Shown here piece by piece: positions 8,525-16,869 of a stretch of 64,000 nt of DNA. The translations under genes and the position numbers were made by a program. The notes beneath the pieces are model-generated. The model was not told where the DNA came from and did not search any database. It saw only the letters and a list, made by a program, of their open reading frames with translations. Each line of letters opens with the position of its first letter. Position 1 is the stretch's first letter. Source of the stretch: Bacillota bacterium (GTDB lineage: Bacteria > Bacillota > Clostridia > Acetivibrionales > DTU013); the NCBI GenBank assembly GCA_023409735.1, contig JAEYRB010000059.1:62001-126000 (forward strand), written 5' to 3'.

Positions 8525-8555
8525 AAAATATCTCCTTCGTAATTAGACTATCTAC

Positions 8556-8626
8556 ACTACTATATTATATACAGTAGTAAAGTCAATACTATTAGAGTCA
8601 ATAGTATTCTAGAAAGAGTATACTCT
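8556..8626 (-). promoter_or_regulatory. Three stacked palindromes upstream of padR-like gene
   Basis: ACTACTATATTATATACAGTAGT arms at 8556-8578, AATACTAT/ATAGTATT at 8585-8608, and AGAGTATACTCT at 8615-8626. PadR repressors are usually autoregulated through dyads in their own promoter, so one or more of these is a likely operator. Confidence 0.5.
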
Positions 8627-8796
8627 TGCGTATTTGATACATGGCTAAAAATGTTACAGGTAGAAAGATTAACTAACAATTATCTTGTAAATTCTATTAA
8701 TATAGCATATAATTATTACCAGGTAATATAAATAGGTAATAGATATAATTTCTTTAGCTGTGTACAGACTAATATAAAGCTGATTGGAGTGAATTT

Positions 8797-10707
8797 ATGA
8801 ATAAGGGGATACGTATCTTTGAAGAGAATGGCAGGAGAGTTGTTGAGGGCCTTGGTTATTACAAATCAAAGCAAGTAAGCGATTTACGTGAGCTTATCAG
8901 AAATAGTGCCGATATGTATGGCTCCGCTGTTGGCTTTAAGTTTAAAGATAATAATGGACATATAATTTACAAAACATATATTGATTTCAGGGATGAAATA
9001 GATTATCTAGGGACAGCTCTTTTATCTATAGGCCTCAAGGACAAGAGAATTGCTGTTATTGGAGAAAACCGTTATGAGTGGGCTGTTGCTTACTACGCTG
9101 TTGTTAATGGAACAGGAGTAGCAGTACCGCTGGACAAGTACCTACCGCAGAACGAGACTGAAAACCTTATTGTACGCAGTGAATCCAGCGCTATTTTTTA
9201 CACAGGCAAATTTCATGATATGATGCTGGAAATTGCAAAAACGAATGAACATATTATGTATTACATCTGTATGGATGATTCTGTTGCTTTACCTGCTGAG
9301 GATAAAAGGTTTATGCTTATGTCAGGTCTTTTGACAAATGGAGGACAACGGCTCAGTAATGGTGACAGGGCATTTTTGGATGCGGCTGTTGACAGGGATA
9401 AAATGAGTGTCCTGCTGTTTACCTCAGGTACTACGAGCACATCAAAGGGAGTTATGCTTTCTCATTCCAATATTGCTGCTAATGTGACATCAATGACTAC
9501 GATAATATATGCAGGCCCGGGTGATGTTCATCTTTCGCTGCTGCCCCTGCACCATACCTTTGAAAACAGTGTAGGCATGCATTATATGATCCTATGTGGT
9601 GTATGTATTGCTTATTGCGAGGGCATACGGCATATAGCCCAGAACATGGAGGAATACGGTGTCACTGTACTTGTTGCGGTTCCTGCGATAATTGAAGCAA
9701 TGTACAAGAAGCTGCAGGAGGGAATAAGAAAATCAAACAAGAAAAGGCTGCTTGACATACTTGGCGGAGTGTCAGAGATGTTAATGCTTGTTGGAATAGA
9801 TGCTAGGAGAAAGATATTTAAAAGTGTATTAAAAGCATTTGCGCCGAAACTGAGGCTTATTGCATCCGGTGCGGCATCATTAGACCCATCTGTAGTTACA
9901 GGCTTTGGCAGATTTGGAATCGAGGTGCTTCAGGGCTATGGTCTTACCGAAACATCACCTCTGATTGCTGCAAACAATGATTTTATCAGTATTCCAGAAA
10001 CTGTAGGTGTTCCGATGCAAGGAATTGGAGTGGCAATAGATGCACCTGATGAAAATGGAATGGGAGAGATCATTGCGAGGGGACCGAATGTAATGCTGGG
10101 CTACTTCGGTGACCCTGAAGCCACGAAACAGGTTATTGACGCTGAGGGCTGGTTTAGAACAGGAGACCTGGGCATCATTGATAAAAATGGAATACTAAAA
10201 ATAACAGGCAGGTTAAAGTCTATGATAGTCTTCAACAATGGCAAGAAGGCGTTCCCTGAGGAATATGAGCTACTGCTCAATAATATCCCTGGTGTCAAGG
10301 AATCCTTTGTATGGGGAAATAGAGCTGCTGATGGTGATATTCAGATATGTGCAGAGCTTGTCATAGATAAGGATTTTTATGCTAAAAGGGGCAGGGATAA
10401 GCTGCAGATGGAAGGATCAACGCTAGCATCAGCGTCAGCATCAGTGTCAGCATCAGATTCGGCATTAGAATCGGTATTCGGACTAGCATCTGAATTTGGT
10501 GCTGCCATTAAGGATATCAACAGCTCTTTGCCGCAGTATAAGATAATCAGATACTTTGTTATAGCTAGCGAAGAGATTATCAAAACAACGACATTGAAAA
10601 TTAAAAGAAATGTTGAGTATGAGAAGATAGCTTCTATATTGAACCTGGCGGGCACTGATATGAGAAGGGCTTCAGGTAAGGTGCTTGAGAGGCTCTCAGA
10701 GATGTAA
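8797..10707 (+). CDS. AMP-forming long-chain acyl-CoA synthetase-like protein
   Basis: A 636-residue member of the adenylate-forming superfamily, activating a carboxylic acid with ATP and transferring it to CoA or another acceptor. Visible motifs: the P-loop LLFTSGTTSTSKGVM (about residues 205-220), the A5 motif GYGLTETSP, GWFRTGDLG, and the hinge KITGRLKSMIVFNNGKKAFP. The usual C-terminal domain is interrupted by a low-complexity Ala/Ser insert (about residues 541-575, with SASASVSASDSA) encoded by degenerate TCAGCA repeats. Start at 8797 follows TTGGAGTGA. It stands alone. Substrate is unknown; long-chain fatty acid is the family default. Confidence 0.85.
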   Translation: MNKGIRIFEENGRRVVEGLGYYKSKQVSDLRELIRNSADMYGSAVGFKFKDNNGHIIYKTYIDFRDEIDYLGTALLSIGLKDKRIAVIGENRYEWAVAYYAVVNGTGVAVPLDKYLPQNETENLIVRSESSAIFYTGKFHDMMLEIAKTNEHIMYYICMDDSVALPAEDKRFMLMSGLLTNGGQRLSNGDRAFLDAAVDRDKMSVLLFTSGTTSTSKGVMLSHSNIAANVTSMTTIIYAGPGDVHLSLLPLHHTFENSVGMHYMILCGVCIAYCEGIRHIAQNMEEYGVTVLVAVPAIIEAMYKKLQEGIRKSNKKRLLDILGGVSEMLMLVGIDARRKIFKSVLKAFAPKLRLIASGAASLDPSVVTGFGRFGIEVLQGYGLTETSPLIAANNDFISIPETVGVPMQGIGVAIDAPDENGMGEIIARGPNVMLGYFGDPEATKQVIDAEGWFRTGDLGIIDKNGILKITGRLKSMIVFNNGKKAFPEEYELLLNNIPGVKESFVWGNRAADGDIQICAELVIDKDFYAKRGRDKLQMEGSTLASASASVSASDSALESVFGLASEFGAAIKDINSSLPQYKIIRYFVIASEEIIKTTTLKIKRNVEYEKIASILNLAGTDMRRASGKVLERLSEM

Positions 10708-10861
10708 GTATAAAGAGTTTGTTACAAAACTGTTAGATTTGGTGTCGGAACCATGGGGATAGTGGAAAAAAAGACTATAGGCAATGGCGGTTGCACCATT
10801 TACCAAGGACGTTTTAAATAGTAAACTATGTATTAGATATTGAAGGGAAAGTAAATTTAAT

Positions 10862-11113
10862 ATGAATACTAGTGAAAATGAATTACTGTTAAATTTAGAT
10901 AAGCTGCATACAACCGATTTGGGGATTGTTCGAATCAGGAGAAATATCTCATTAAGCGCTGATGATGTAGTAGGTTGGTGTAAATCAATGATACTAGATA
11001 TGAATTCTTCAATAACAAGGAAAGGCAAGAACTGGTATATAGATATATATAATTATTTAATTACGGTAAATTGTCATAGCTATACTATAATAACGGTGCA
11101 TATGAAGAAATAG
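10862..11113 (+). CDS. DUF3781 family protein
   Basis: A small 83-residue protein with the features of DUF3781: LHTTDLGIVRIRRNISL, then VGWCKSMILD, and a C-terminal WYIDIYNYLITVNCHSYTII. No signal peptide or membrane segment. A GAAGGGAAAG ribosome site precedes the ATG at a slightly long distance. These proteins are of unknown function. Monocistronic, followed by the tandem terminator-like repeats. Confidence 0.75.
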   Translation: MNTSENELLLNLDKLHTTDLGIVRIRRNISLSADDVVGWCKSMILDMNSSITRKGKNWYIDIYNYLITVNCHSYTIITVHMKK

Positions 11114-11185
11114 TTATCAATAATAAAATGAGATTTCAAAAATTACCATAGGTCGGTTTTAGAACACTTGAACATTAAATAAACA

Positions 11186-11379
11186 CCGTCGGGGCATCTA
11201 ACACTCGAGACTTTTTACTGTAGACCTTCGGTCAACGCCATTAACAGCAGTCTCGGGGGCATCTAACACTCGAGACTTTTTGCTGTATACCTTCAGTCTG
11301 CGCCATAAATAAAAGTCTCGGGGACATCTAACAATCGAGACGTTTTGCTTAACCCTTCGGTCTACACCATAAATAAAAA
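11186..11379 (+). repeat. Three tandem 65-bp terminator-like repeats
   Basis: Units at 11186-11249, 11250-11314 and 11315-11379. Each has GTCTCGGGG, the sequence CATCTAACA, CGAGAC (pairing with GTCTCG) and a T-run, then a small ACCTTCGGT hairpin and CGCCATAAATAAAA. Single copies occur at 49312-49377 and, inverted, at 62341-62402. Each unit can form a stem ending in TTTTT, so on the + strand the array reads as serial intrinsic terminators. Confidence 0.85.
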
Positions 11380-11409
11380 GGTGAAAGCAGTTTTTGCTTT
11401 CACCTTTAT
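11376..11409 (-). terminator. Intrinsic terminator of the isomerase gene
   Basis: AAGGTGAAAGCA pairs with TGCTTTCACCTT. On the minus strand the stem is followed by TTTTTAT. It lies about 100 bp past the stop of the isomerase gene and also serves the + strand repeat array. Confidence 0.8.
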
Positions 11410-11511
11410 CTTACCCGTTACTTCACCGGCTTGCAGCATTCCTTTTAGCAGCCTGACATCCATCGGCTTCATACGGAAATTATGCCTTACTTACAATCTG
11501 AGCAAATAAGC

Positions 11512-12990
11512 TTATGCAAACGGGTTCTCTTTCGGATAAAGCATACCCTTTGGCTGGTTGAATGAAATATTCTCAACACCCAGGAACTTGAATACTTCAA
11601 ACAATTCCTTGCCGAAGTGTCCGAAGGCTACAGCACCGTGATGAGGATAATTGCCTCCTACAAGAGCGTAGCGGTAGAATCTGCCCATTTCAGGAATAGC
11701 GAATACTCCAATTCCTCCGAAGGAACGAGTCTTAACCTTAAGAACCTCACCCTGAGCAACATATGCGCAAAGCTTTCCGTCAGCTGTGCTTTGCAGTCTG
11801 TAGAAAGTAATATCTCCAGGTATGATATCACCCTCAAGAGTACCATTGGTTACCTCTATTGGAAGTGATCTTGCCATTATCTTCTGGTATTTCATCTCAC
11901 AGAAGGACAGCTTGCAGGATGGAGTATTTCCGCAGTGGAAGCCCATGAAGGTGTCATCAAAGGTGTAATTATATTTACCCTTTATTTCAGAGTTGTACAT
12001 ATCCTTTGGTACTGTATTGTTAATATCAAGGAGCGTAACTGCATCCTTGCTGATAACGGTACCTATGAATTCGCTGAGTGCACCATAAATATCAACTTCA
12101 CATGATACAGGGATTCCTCTTCCTGTAAGTCTGCTGTTTACATAGCATGGAACACAGCCGAACTGTGTCTGGAATGCAGGCCAGCATTTCCCGGCTATTG
12201 CTACATATTTGCGGCTGCCTTTGTGAGCCTCTACCCAATCAAGTAGGGTAAGCTCATATTGAGCAAGCTTTTCGAGAATCTCCGGCCTTTTATTACCATT
12301 GCCAAGCTCCTTAGCCATATCGGCAACAACCTCAGGTATGCGCTTGTCTCCGGCGTGCTTGTTGAAAGCCTCAAAGAGGTCGAGCTCGGAATTCTCTTCG
12401 ATCTCAACGCCAAGATTATACAGCTGCTTGATCGGTGCGTTGCATGCCAGGAAATCCTGGGGACGAGGACCAAAGCTGATTATCTTCAAATTGCGTACTG
12501 CAATGATAGCACGGGCAATAGGAGCGAATTGTGCAATTGCGTCTGCACATTCTTCTGCGTCTCCTACCGGTGAATGAGGAATATATGCGTTCAGATTTCT
12601 AAGGCTGAGGTTATAGCTGCAGTTAAGAAGTCCGCAGTATGCATCTCCTCTGTCGTCTAATAGGCTATCGCCGGATTCCTCTGAAGCGGCTATGACCATA
12701 GCAGGACCATCAAAATACTTAATGAGCAGAGTCTCAGGCGTCTCAGGACCGAAATTGCCAAGGAAAACTACAAGTGCATTACATCCGGCAGCATTGATAT
12801 CAGCCAATGCTTTCTGCATGTCCTTTTCATTTTCTATACAAACAGGGCATTCATATAATTCTCCGGAATCTCCGAATTTTTTTTTGTAAGCAGCAACAAT
12901 TTTTTCCCTACGTCCAATGGAGAGGCTCATAGGGAAGCAGTCACGGCTTACTGCAACCAAACCTATTTTTTCTTGCGGTAAGTTATTCAT
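11512..12990 (-). CDS. L-fucose/L-arabinose isomerase family protein
   Basis: A 492-residue protein of the FucI/AraA fold, Mn-dependent aldose-ketose isomerases. Two Rossmann-like N-terminal domains lead to a C-terminal half with putative metal ligands: the Glu of SCEVDIYGALSEF, the Asp of TLLDINNT, and the His residues of GGNYPHHGAVAFGH. MGFHCGNTPSCKL is also typical of this group. Length matches the shorter FucI-like clade (true FucI is about 590). It is transcribed alone with its own terminator, and an imperfect operator-like palindrome lies upstream. An L-fucose role would fit the alpha-fucosidase of the island but the two loci are 18 kb apart, so the sugar substrate is uncertain. Confidence 0.8.
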   Translation of the reverse strand: MNNLPQEKIGLVAVSRDCFPMSLSIGRREKIVAAYKKKFGDSGELYECPVCIENEKDMQKALADINAAGCNALVVFLGNFGPETPETLLIKYFDGPAMVIAASEESGDSLLDDRGDAYCGLLNCSYNLSLRNLNAYIPHSPVGDAEECADAIAQFAPIARAIIAVRNLKIISFGPRPQDFLACNAPIKQLYNLGVEIEENSELDLFEAFNKHAGDKRIPEVVADMAKELGNGNKRPEILEKLAQYELTLLDWVEAHKGSRKYVAIAGKCWPAFQTQFGCVPCYVNSRLTGRGIPVSCEVDIYGALSEFIGTVISKDAVTLLDINNTVPKDMYNSEIKGKYNYTFDDTFMGFHCGNTPSCKLSFCEMKYQKIMARSLPIEVTNGTLEGDIIPGDITFYRLQSTADGKLCAYVAQGEVLKVKTRSFGGIGVFAIPEMGRFYRYALVGGNYPHHGAVAFGHFGKELFEVFKFLGVENISFNQPKGMLYPKENPFA

Positions 12991-13030
12991 AATGTTACCC
13001 CCATAATTTGTTATAATAAATTAAATAACG

Positions 13031-13067
13031 TATATGGATATCTAATTAGGAATTAGGCATCCGTATA
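13031..13067 (-). promoter_or_regulatory. Imperfect palindrome upstream of the isomerase gene
   Basis: Left arm TATATGGATATCTAATT (13031-13047) and right arm AATTAGGCATCCGTATA (13051-13067) are inverted copies with two mismatches and a 3-bp centre. It sits 40 bp upstream of the isomerase start, as an operator would. No T-run follows on either strand, so it is not a terminator. Confidence 0.55.
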
Positions 13068-13293
13068 TAGTAATATTATCAGATACAGTACAAGAATTCT
13101 ACAGTTAATAAAAAAATTGTGTAATTAATATTTATGTTAATTGATTCCTTCAATAGCTGATGTTAGAGGTATTTACTATGTATTTTATGCTTACTCTGAA
13201 TTGCGGTATATAGCAGGTGCAGAAGAAAGCAATCAGCTAGTCATTGTGATGCTAAATATTTATGTTATAGGGCAAATGCTTGGAGAAATTATC

Positions 13294-13322
13294 TTGACAA
13301 CATTGTATGCTAAACATAAAAT
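13294..13322 (+). promoter_or_regulatory. Sigma-A type promoter of the DUF3842 gene
   Basis: TTGACA at 13294-13299, 17-bp spacer, TAAAAT at 13317-13322. The expected transcript start is about 65 bp before the ATG at 13395. The open frame that overlaps this promoter (13141-13398) is not considered a gene. The rest of 12991-13394 holds only the palindrome at 13031. Confidence 0.75.
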
Positions 13323-13394
13323 TGTGTTGAAGTTTCAGCTTTATTCAGCTTATTTAGTTTATAAGCAACATAGAGGACACATGAGGGAGAGAAT

Positions 13395-13808
13395 ATGATA
13401 ATTGCTGTGATAGATGGTCAGGGTGGGGGTATAGGAAAGCTGCTTGTGGAAAAGCTGCGGAAGGAATTACCGGACATTGAAATAATAGCATTGGGAACTA
13501 ATTCTCTTGCTACCTCCAACATGATAAGGGCCGGAGCTGACGAAGGAGCAACGGGGGAGAATGCAATAGTAATAAATGCTTCAAGGGTAGATGTAATTGT
13601 CGGTACCGTAGGAATTATTGCTGCAAACTCAATGCTTGGCGAGCTTACACCGGCAATGGCGGCAGCAATTGCCGAGAGCCCTGCAAAAAAGCTGCTGCTG
13701 CCTCTGAATAGATGCAATATAGAGATTGTAGGAACTGAAAAAAGTGAATCTTTTCCAGCTCTTGTTGATAAAGCTGTTAAAGCATTGAAGGAAAATATGT
13801 CAAAATAA
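13395..13808 (+). CDS. DUF3842 family protein
   Basis: A 137-residue protein matching DUF3842, a clostridial family with a nucleotide-binding-like N-terminus: MIIAVIDGQGGGIGK, followed by EIIALGTNSLATSNMIRAGA and VGIIAANSMLGELTP. The glycine-rich loop resembles a Rossmann turn. No membrane segments. Starts at ATG after GAGGGAGAG. Neighbours (isomerase, LacI, LarA-like) are all on separate transcripts, so context says little. Function unknown. Confidence 0.85.
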   Translation: MIIAVIDGQGGGIGKLLVEKLRKELPDIEIIALGTNSLATSNMIRAGADEGATGENAIVINASRVDVIVGTVGIIAANSMLGELTPAMAAAIAESPAKKLLLPLNRCNIEIVGTEKSESFPALVDKAVKALKENMSK

Positions 13809-13894
13809 ATTTATACGTTTATATGTACTGCCTGGCTCTGTATTCATCGTTTCTGTATCACGTTTCGACTTCTATACTATCTGATGCTGATGGC

Positions 13895-14893
13895 TTATTT
13901 GGCGCTTACAGATTTACGTATGATAAGTTCGGCTTCCTCGACAAATCTGTGACCGTCAGCCTTTCCGTTTATGGCTTTGATCAGCAGGTGTGCAGCTGTA
14001 AAACCAATGTTCTCTACCTTGTTTTCTATGCTTGTAAGCTCAGGATTTGTACACTGGGCCAGCACGGAATTATTGTATCCAATTATCGACATGTTTTCAG
14101 GTACATTATATCCGGCGTCTGTATAAGCTTTAAGCGCACCTACAGCCAGAATATCCTCGGAGGCTATAATCGCTGTACATTCAGGATTGTCCAGCATCAG
14201 CTGCTTTGCTGCAGCGTAACCCCCGTTGATACCACATTCCGCATGAAATATTGAAGCTCGGCTGTATTGAAGCCCATTCTCAAGCATTGCTGATTTATAA
14301 CCGTTAAGCTTTTCCATGGCACTATATGTTTCAACATCGTATATAAAAGATATATTTCTATGTCCAAGCCGTGCGAGATGGTCAACAGCTTTTTTAACAG
14401 CTCCACTGTCATTGCACAGGACTGAGTAAATGTTGTGTCCTTCCAGATAGCCGTTTATCATAACTATGGGAATTTTGGAAGCTGCCTCAGATATATAGTC
14501 GTTATCAGTTTTCTCTGAAAACACTGAGCCTATCAGAATGATACCGTCTACACGCTTTTGAAGGAGAAGCTTGAGATACCTTTTTTTCTCAGTGATATCA
14601 ACACCAGTATTGCATAAAACTACATTATAGCCAAGCTTACGAGCTTCACTTTCAATAGTGTGTATTGACCTTGCATAGTAGAGGTCCCTTACGTCAATAG
14701 TCATAACGCCTATGGTTTTCATAGAGTTCACCATGAGGCCGCGGGCAAACACATTCGGTGAGAAGCCTTCCTCCGCCATTATTGCGCTGACCTTCCTCCG
14801 AGTCTCATCAGATACGGCTTTACTGCCATTAATAACTCGTGATACAGTTGCGGTGGACACACCGGCTTTTTGTGCAATATCATATATATTCAA
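13895..14893 (-). CDS. LacI-family transcriptional regulator
   Basis: A 332-residue repressor. The N-terminal helix-turn-helix is MNIYDIAQKAGVSTATVSRV (first residue from TTG), with hinge helix and a periplasmic-binding-protein-like sugar-sensing domain (NVFARGLMVNSMKTIGVM onward, SIIGYNNSVLAQCTNPELTS near the end). Start choice: an AGGAGG seven bases before the TTG at 14893 sets the start there; in-frame ATGs further upstream add non-homologous residues. It is divergent from the LarA-like gene, whose promoter carries a textbook LacI-type palindrome, so that gene is the best target. Confidence 0.9.
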   Translation of the reverse strand: MNIYDIAQKAGVSTATVSRVINGSKAVSDETRRKVSAIMAEEGFSPNVFARGLMVNSMKTIGVMTIDVRDLYYARSIHTIESEARKLGYNVVLCNTGVDITEKKRYLKLLLQKRVDGIILIGSVFSEKTDNDYISEAASKIPIVMINGYLEGHNIYSVLCNDSGAVKKAVDHLARLGHRNISFIYDVETYSAMEKLNGYKSAMLENGLQYSRASIFHAECGINGGYAAAKQLMLDNPECTAIIASEDILAVGALKAYTDAGYNVPENMSIIGYNNSVLAQCTNPELTSIENKVENIGFTAAHLLIKAINGKADGHRFVEEAELIIRKSVSAK

Positions 14894-14997
14894 TAGAGAA
14901 CCTCCTGAAACCGCTTTCATCGAGGATATGATACCTTTTTTGAATTTGCTTGTCAATCAATCAGAACTATAACCCTTCATTTTATGGAATTAATATA

Positions 14998-15026
14998 TTG
15001 TTAAGGGAAAACTTTAGTGATATACT
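14998..15026 (+). promoter_or_regulatory. Promoter of the larA-like gene
   Basis: TTGTTA (14998-15003), 17-bp spacer, TATACT (15021-15026). The palindromic operator begins four bases downstream, over the expected transcription start. Confidence 0.65.
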
Positions 15027-15029
15027 CAA

Positions 15030-15057
15030 TGTAAGCGCTTACAATTTGGTTAACCAA
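15030..15057. promoter_or_regulatory. LacI/CcpA-type operator plus second palindrome
   Basis: TGTAAGCGCTTACA (15030-15043) is a perfect 14-bp dyad of the LacI-family type with central CG, and also fits the catabolite-response (cre) consensus. It is followed by a perfect 12-bp dyad TTGGTTAACCAA (15046-15057). Placed just after the -10 of the larA-like promoter and between divergent genes, it should block initiation when bound by the adjacent LacI protein or by CcpA. Confidence 0.8.
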
Positions 15058-15163
15058 TAAATCAGAAGAGTATAAATTTGTTATGAATTGCATATGTTGG
15101 CACCCGGAGTTTGGAGATTGAGAGAAAAGATAAAATATAAACACAAAAATCAGGAGAACCACA

Positions 15164-16441
15164 ATGAGGGAAATAATTTTGAAGTCAAACGTACCATCAG
15201 GAATCAAAATGGATGAACTTGAGAAGACCGTCAGTAATTCTATAATTGACAAGCTCGACAGCTTGAAAAAGGTTCTTTTACTGCCGCCGGACATTACAAG
15301 GGCAAACTCATATGCAGGTATTATAACGGCTATCTATTATAAGCTTCTCAAGGATAGGTGCCAGATAGACATTATGCCGGCTCTTGGAACACATGTTGCA
15401 ATGGAGGATGAGGAACTGGATGAAATGTTTGGCAGAGAAATACCTCACAGCTGCTACCTGGTACATAACTGGAGAAGTGATGTTGTCAAAATAGGTGAAA
15501 TACCTGATGATTTTGTAAAAGAAGTTTCTGAAGGGCTTATGGATGAGCCTATAGATGTTGAGGTTAATTACAGACTGCTTGATAAGAGCTATGATCTTAT
15601 AATATCAATAGGGCAGGTAGTACCTCATGAGGTAGTGGGAATGGCCAACTACAGCAAGAATATATTTGTAGGCTGCGGCGGAAAGAATATGATAAACAGC
15701 AGCCATATGCTTGGCGCATTCTACGGCCTTGAAAGAATAATGGGCAAGGACGGTTCGCCTGTAAGAAAGGTATTCGACTATGCCGAGACGAACTTTATAA
15801 GCAACCTTCCCCTTCTGTATGTGCTTACAGTAACAACTCAATACAATGGTAAAACTGCCCTCAACGGAATTTTTACCGGAAGGAATCGTAGAATTTTTGA
15901 AAGTGCTGTTGAAATGAGCACAGAGCTCAATTTGAATTTTGTTGAAAAGCCAATAAAAAAGGCTGTAGTTTATCTTGATCCTAAGGAATTTAAGTCAACC
16001 TGGCTGGGTAACAAATCTGTATACAGAACAAGGCTTGCTATTGATGACGGCGGTGAGCTTCTTGTGCTTGCCCCAGGAATTGACAAGTTTGGAGAGGACG
16101 ATAATAATGATGCTTTAATTAGAAAATATGGTTATGTGGGCAGAAAAAAGATTCTCGAACTATGTAAAACTCAAGAAGACCTGAAAAATAATCTTTCAGC
16201 GGCAGCTCATCTTATACATGGATCCTCAGATGGTAGATTTTCTATCACATATGCAGTAAAGAAGCTTACTAAAGAGGAAGTTGAGGGAGCTAACTTCAAA
16301 TTTGCAGAATATGAGGAAGCGAGTTTAAGGTATAATCCGGTAAAATTAAAGGACGGCTGGAATTCGATGCAGGACGGTGAGGAGATCTACTATATAAGTA
16401 ATCCTGCACTTGGATTATGGGCTGATAAAAAGAGGTTTTAA
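15164..16441 (+). CDS. LarA-like (DUF2088) racemase/epimerase family protein
   Basis: A 425-residue protein of the LarA family, whose founder racemises lactate with a nickel pincer cofactor; homologues act on other 2-hydroxyacids, including sugar acids. Visible features: LLLPPDITRANS, corresponding to the LarA DxTR motif, ALGTHVAM (corresponding to the GTH motif), and candidate nickel-ligand histidines in VVPHEVVG and NSSHMLG. Length matches LarA (about 425). No cofactor biosynthesis genes (larB, larC, larE) occur in the window. Transcribed divergently from a LacI regulator through an operator-bearing promoter, so a sugar-linked inducer and a sugar-acid substrate are plausible. True lactate racemase is less likely given the sequence differences. 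Confidence 0.8.
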   Translation: MREIILKSNVPSGIKMDELEKTVSNSIIDKLDSLKKVLLLPPDITRANSYAGIITAIYYKLLKDRCQIDIMPALGTHVAMEDEELDEMFGREIPHSCYLVHNWRSDVVKIGEIPDDFVKEVSEGLMDEPIDVEVNYRLLDKSYDLIISIGQVVPHEVVGMANYSKNIFVGCGGKNMINSSHMLGAFYGLERIMGKDGSPVRKVFDYAETNFISNLPLLYVLTVTTQYNGKTALNGIFTGRNRRIFESAVEMSTELNLNFVEKPIKKAVVYLDPKEFKSTWLGNKSVYRTRLAIDDGGELLVLAPGIDKFGEDDNNDALIRKYGYVGRKKILELCKTQEDLKNNLSAAAHLIHGSSDGRFSITYAVKKLTKEEVEGANFKFAEYEEASLRYNPVKLKDGWNSMQDGEEIYYISNPALGLWADKKRF

Positions 16442-16602
16442 GATCAAGAAAGCAGATTTGATATAAGGGATGCCCATTAAGTATGCGAGTCGTGGATCTG
16501 TAAATGGCTTTAGAATCAATATAGCAGTTTAGCGTCCGGCAAAACAGCTTCAGGATAAAATAAAACGGCTTGGCGTCAGCTAAACTGCCTTCAGACACAA
16601 TT

Positions 16603-16693
16603 AAGCCGGTGACTATTGAGCTCTTCTACTTAAGTAAACAATGCTGTTGTTTTATCAAATACTGAGGAGATTCAATCATCCACCGGCTTTTTG
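16603..16693 (+). terminator. Long-loop terminator after the larA-like gene
   Basis: AAGCCGGTG (16603-16611) pairs with CACCGGCTT (16681-16689) and is followed by TTT. The 69-nt loop is unusually long. The remainder of 16442-16869 shows degenerate GCTTTAGAAT/AGCTTCAGGAT-like motifs but no gene. Confidence 0.5.
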
Positions 16694-16869
16694 CTTAATA
16701 CCTTACAAAAGTTATTTTAATTTGCCTATGTTATACCTGCAGTCTATAGCTTACCGGTATATAGAGTTTAACTGGTTGCTTACCTGCAGCCCATTTGCTT
16801 AAGATATACCCATAACTCATGGTATATTTGCAGCCATGTCTTTATAGCACTTGTGGTTCTTCTCTTATC

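Noticed and set aside
11186..11379. CRISPR array
   Set aside because: Units are contiguous 65-bp repeats with no unique spacers and no cas genes; single copies occur elsewhere.
13141..13398. Open frame of 85 codons overlapping the start of the DUF3842 gene
   Set aside because: It starts at a TTG without ribosome site, contains a consensus promoter (TTGACA-17-TAAAAT) and matches no family I know.
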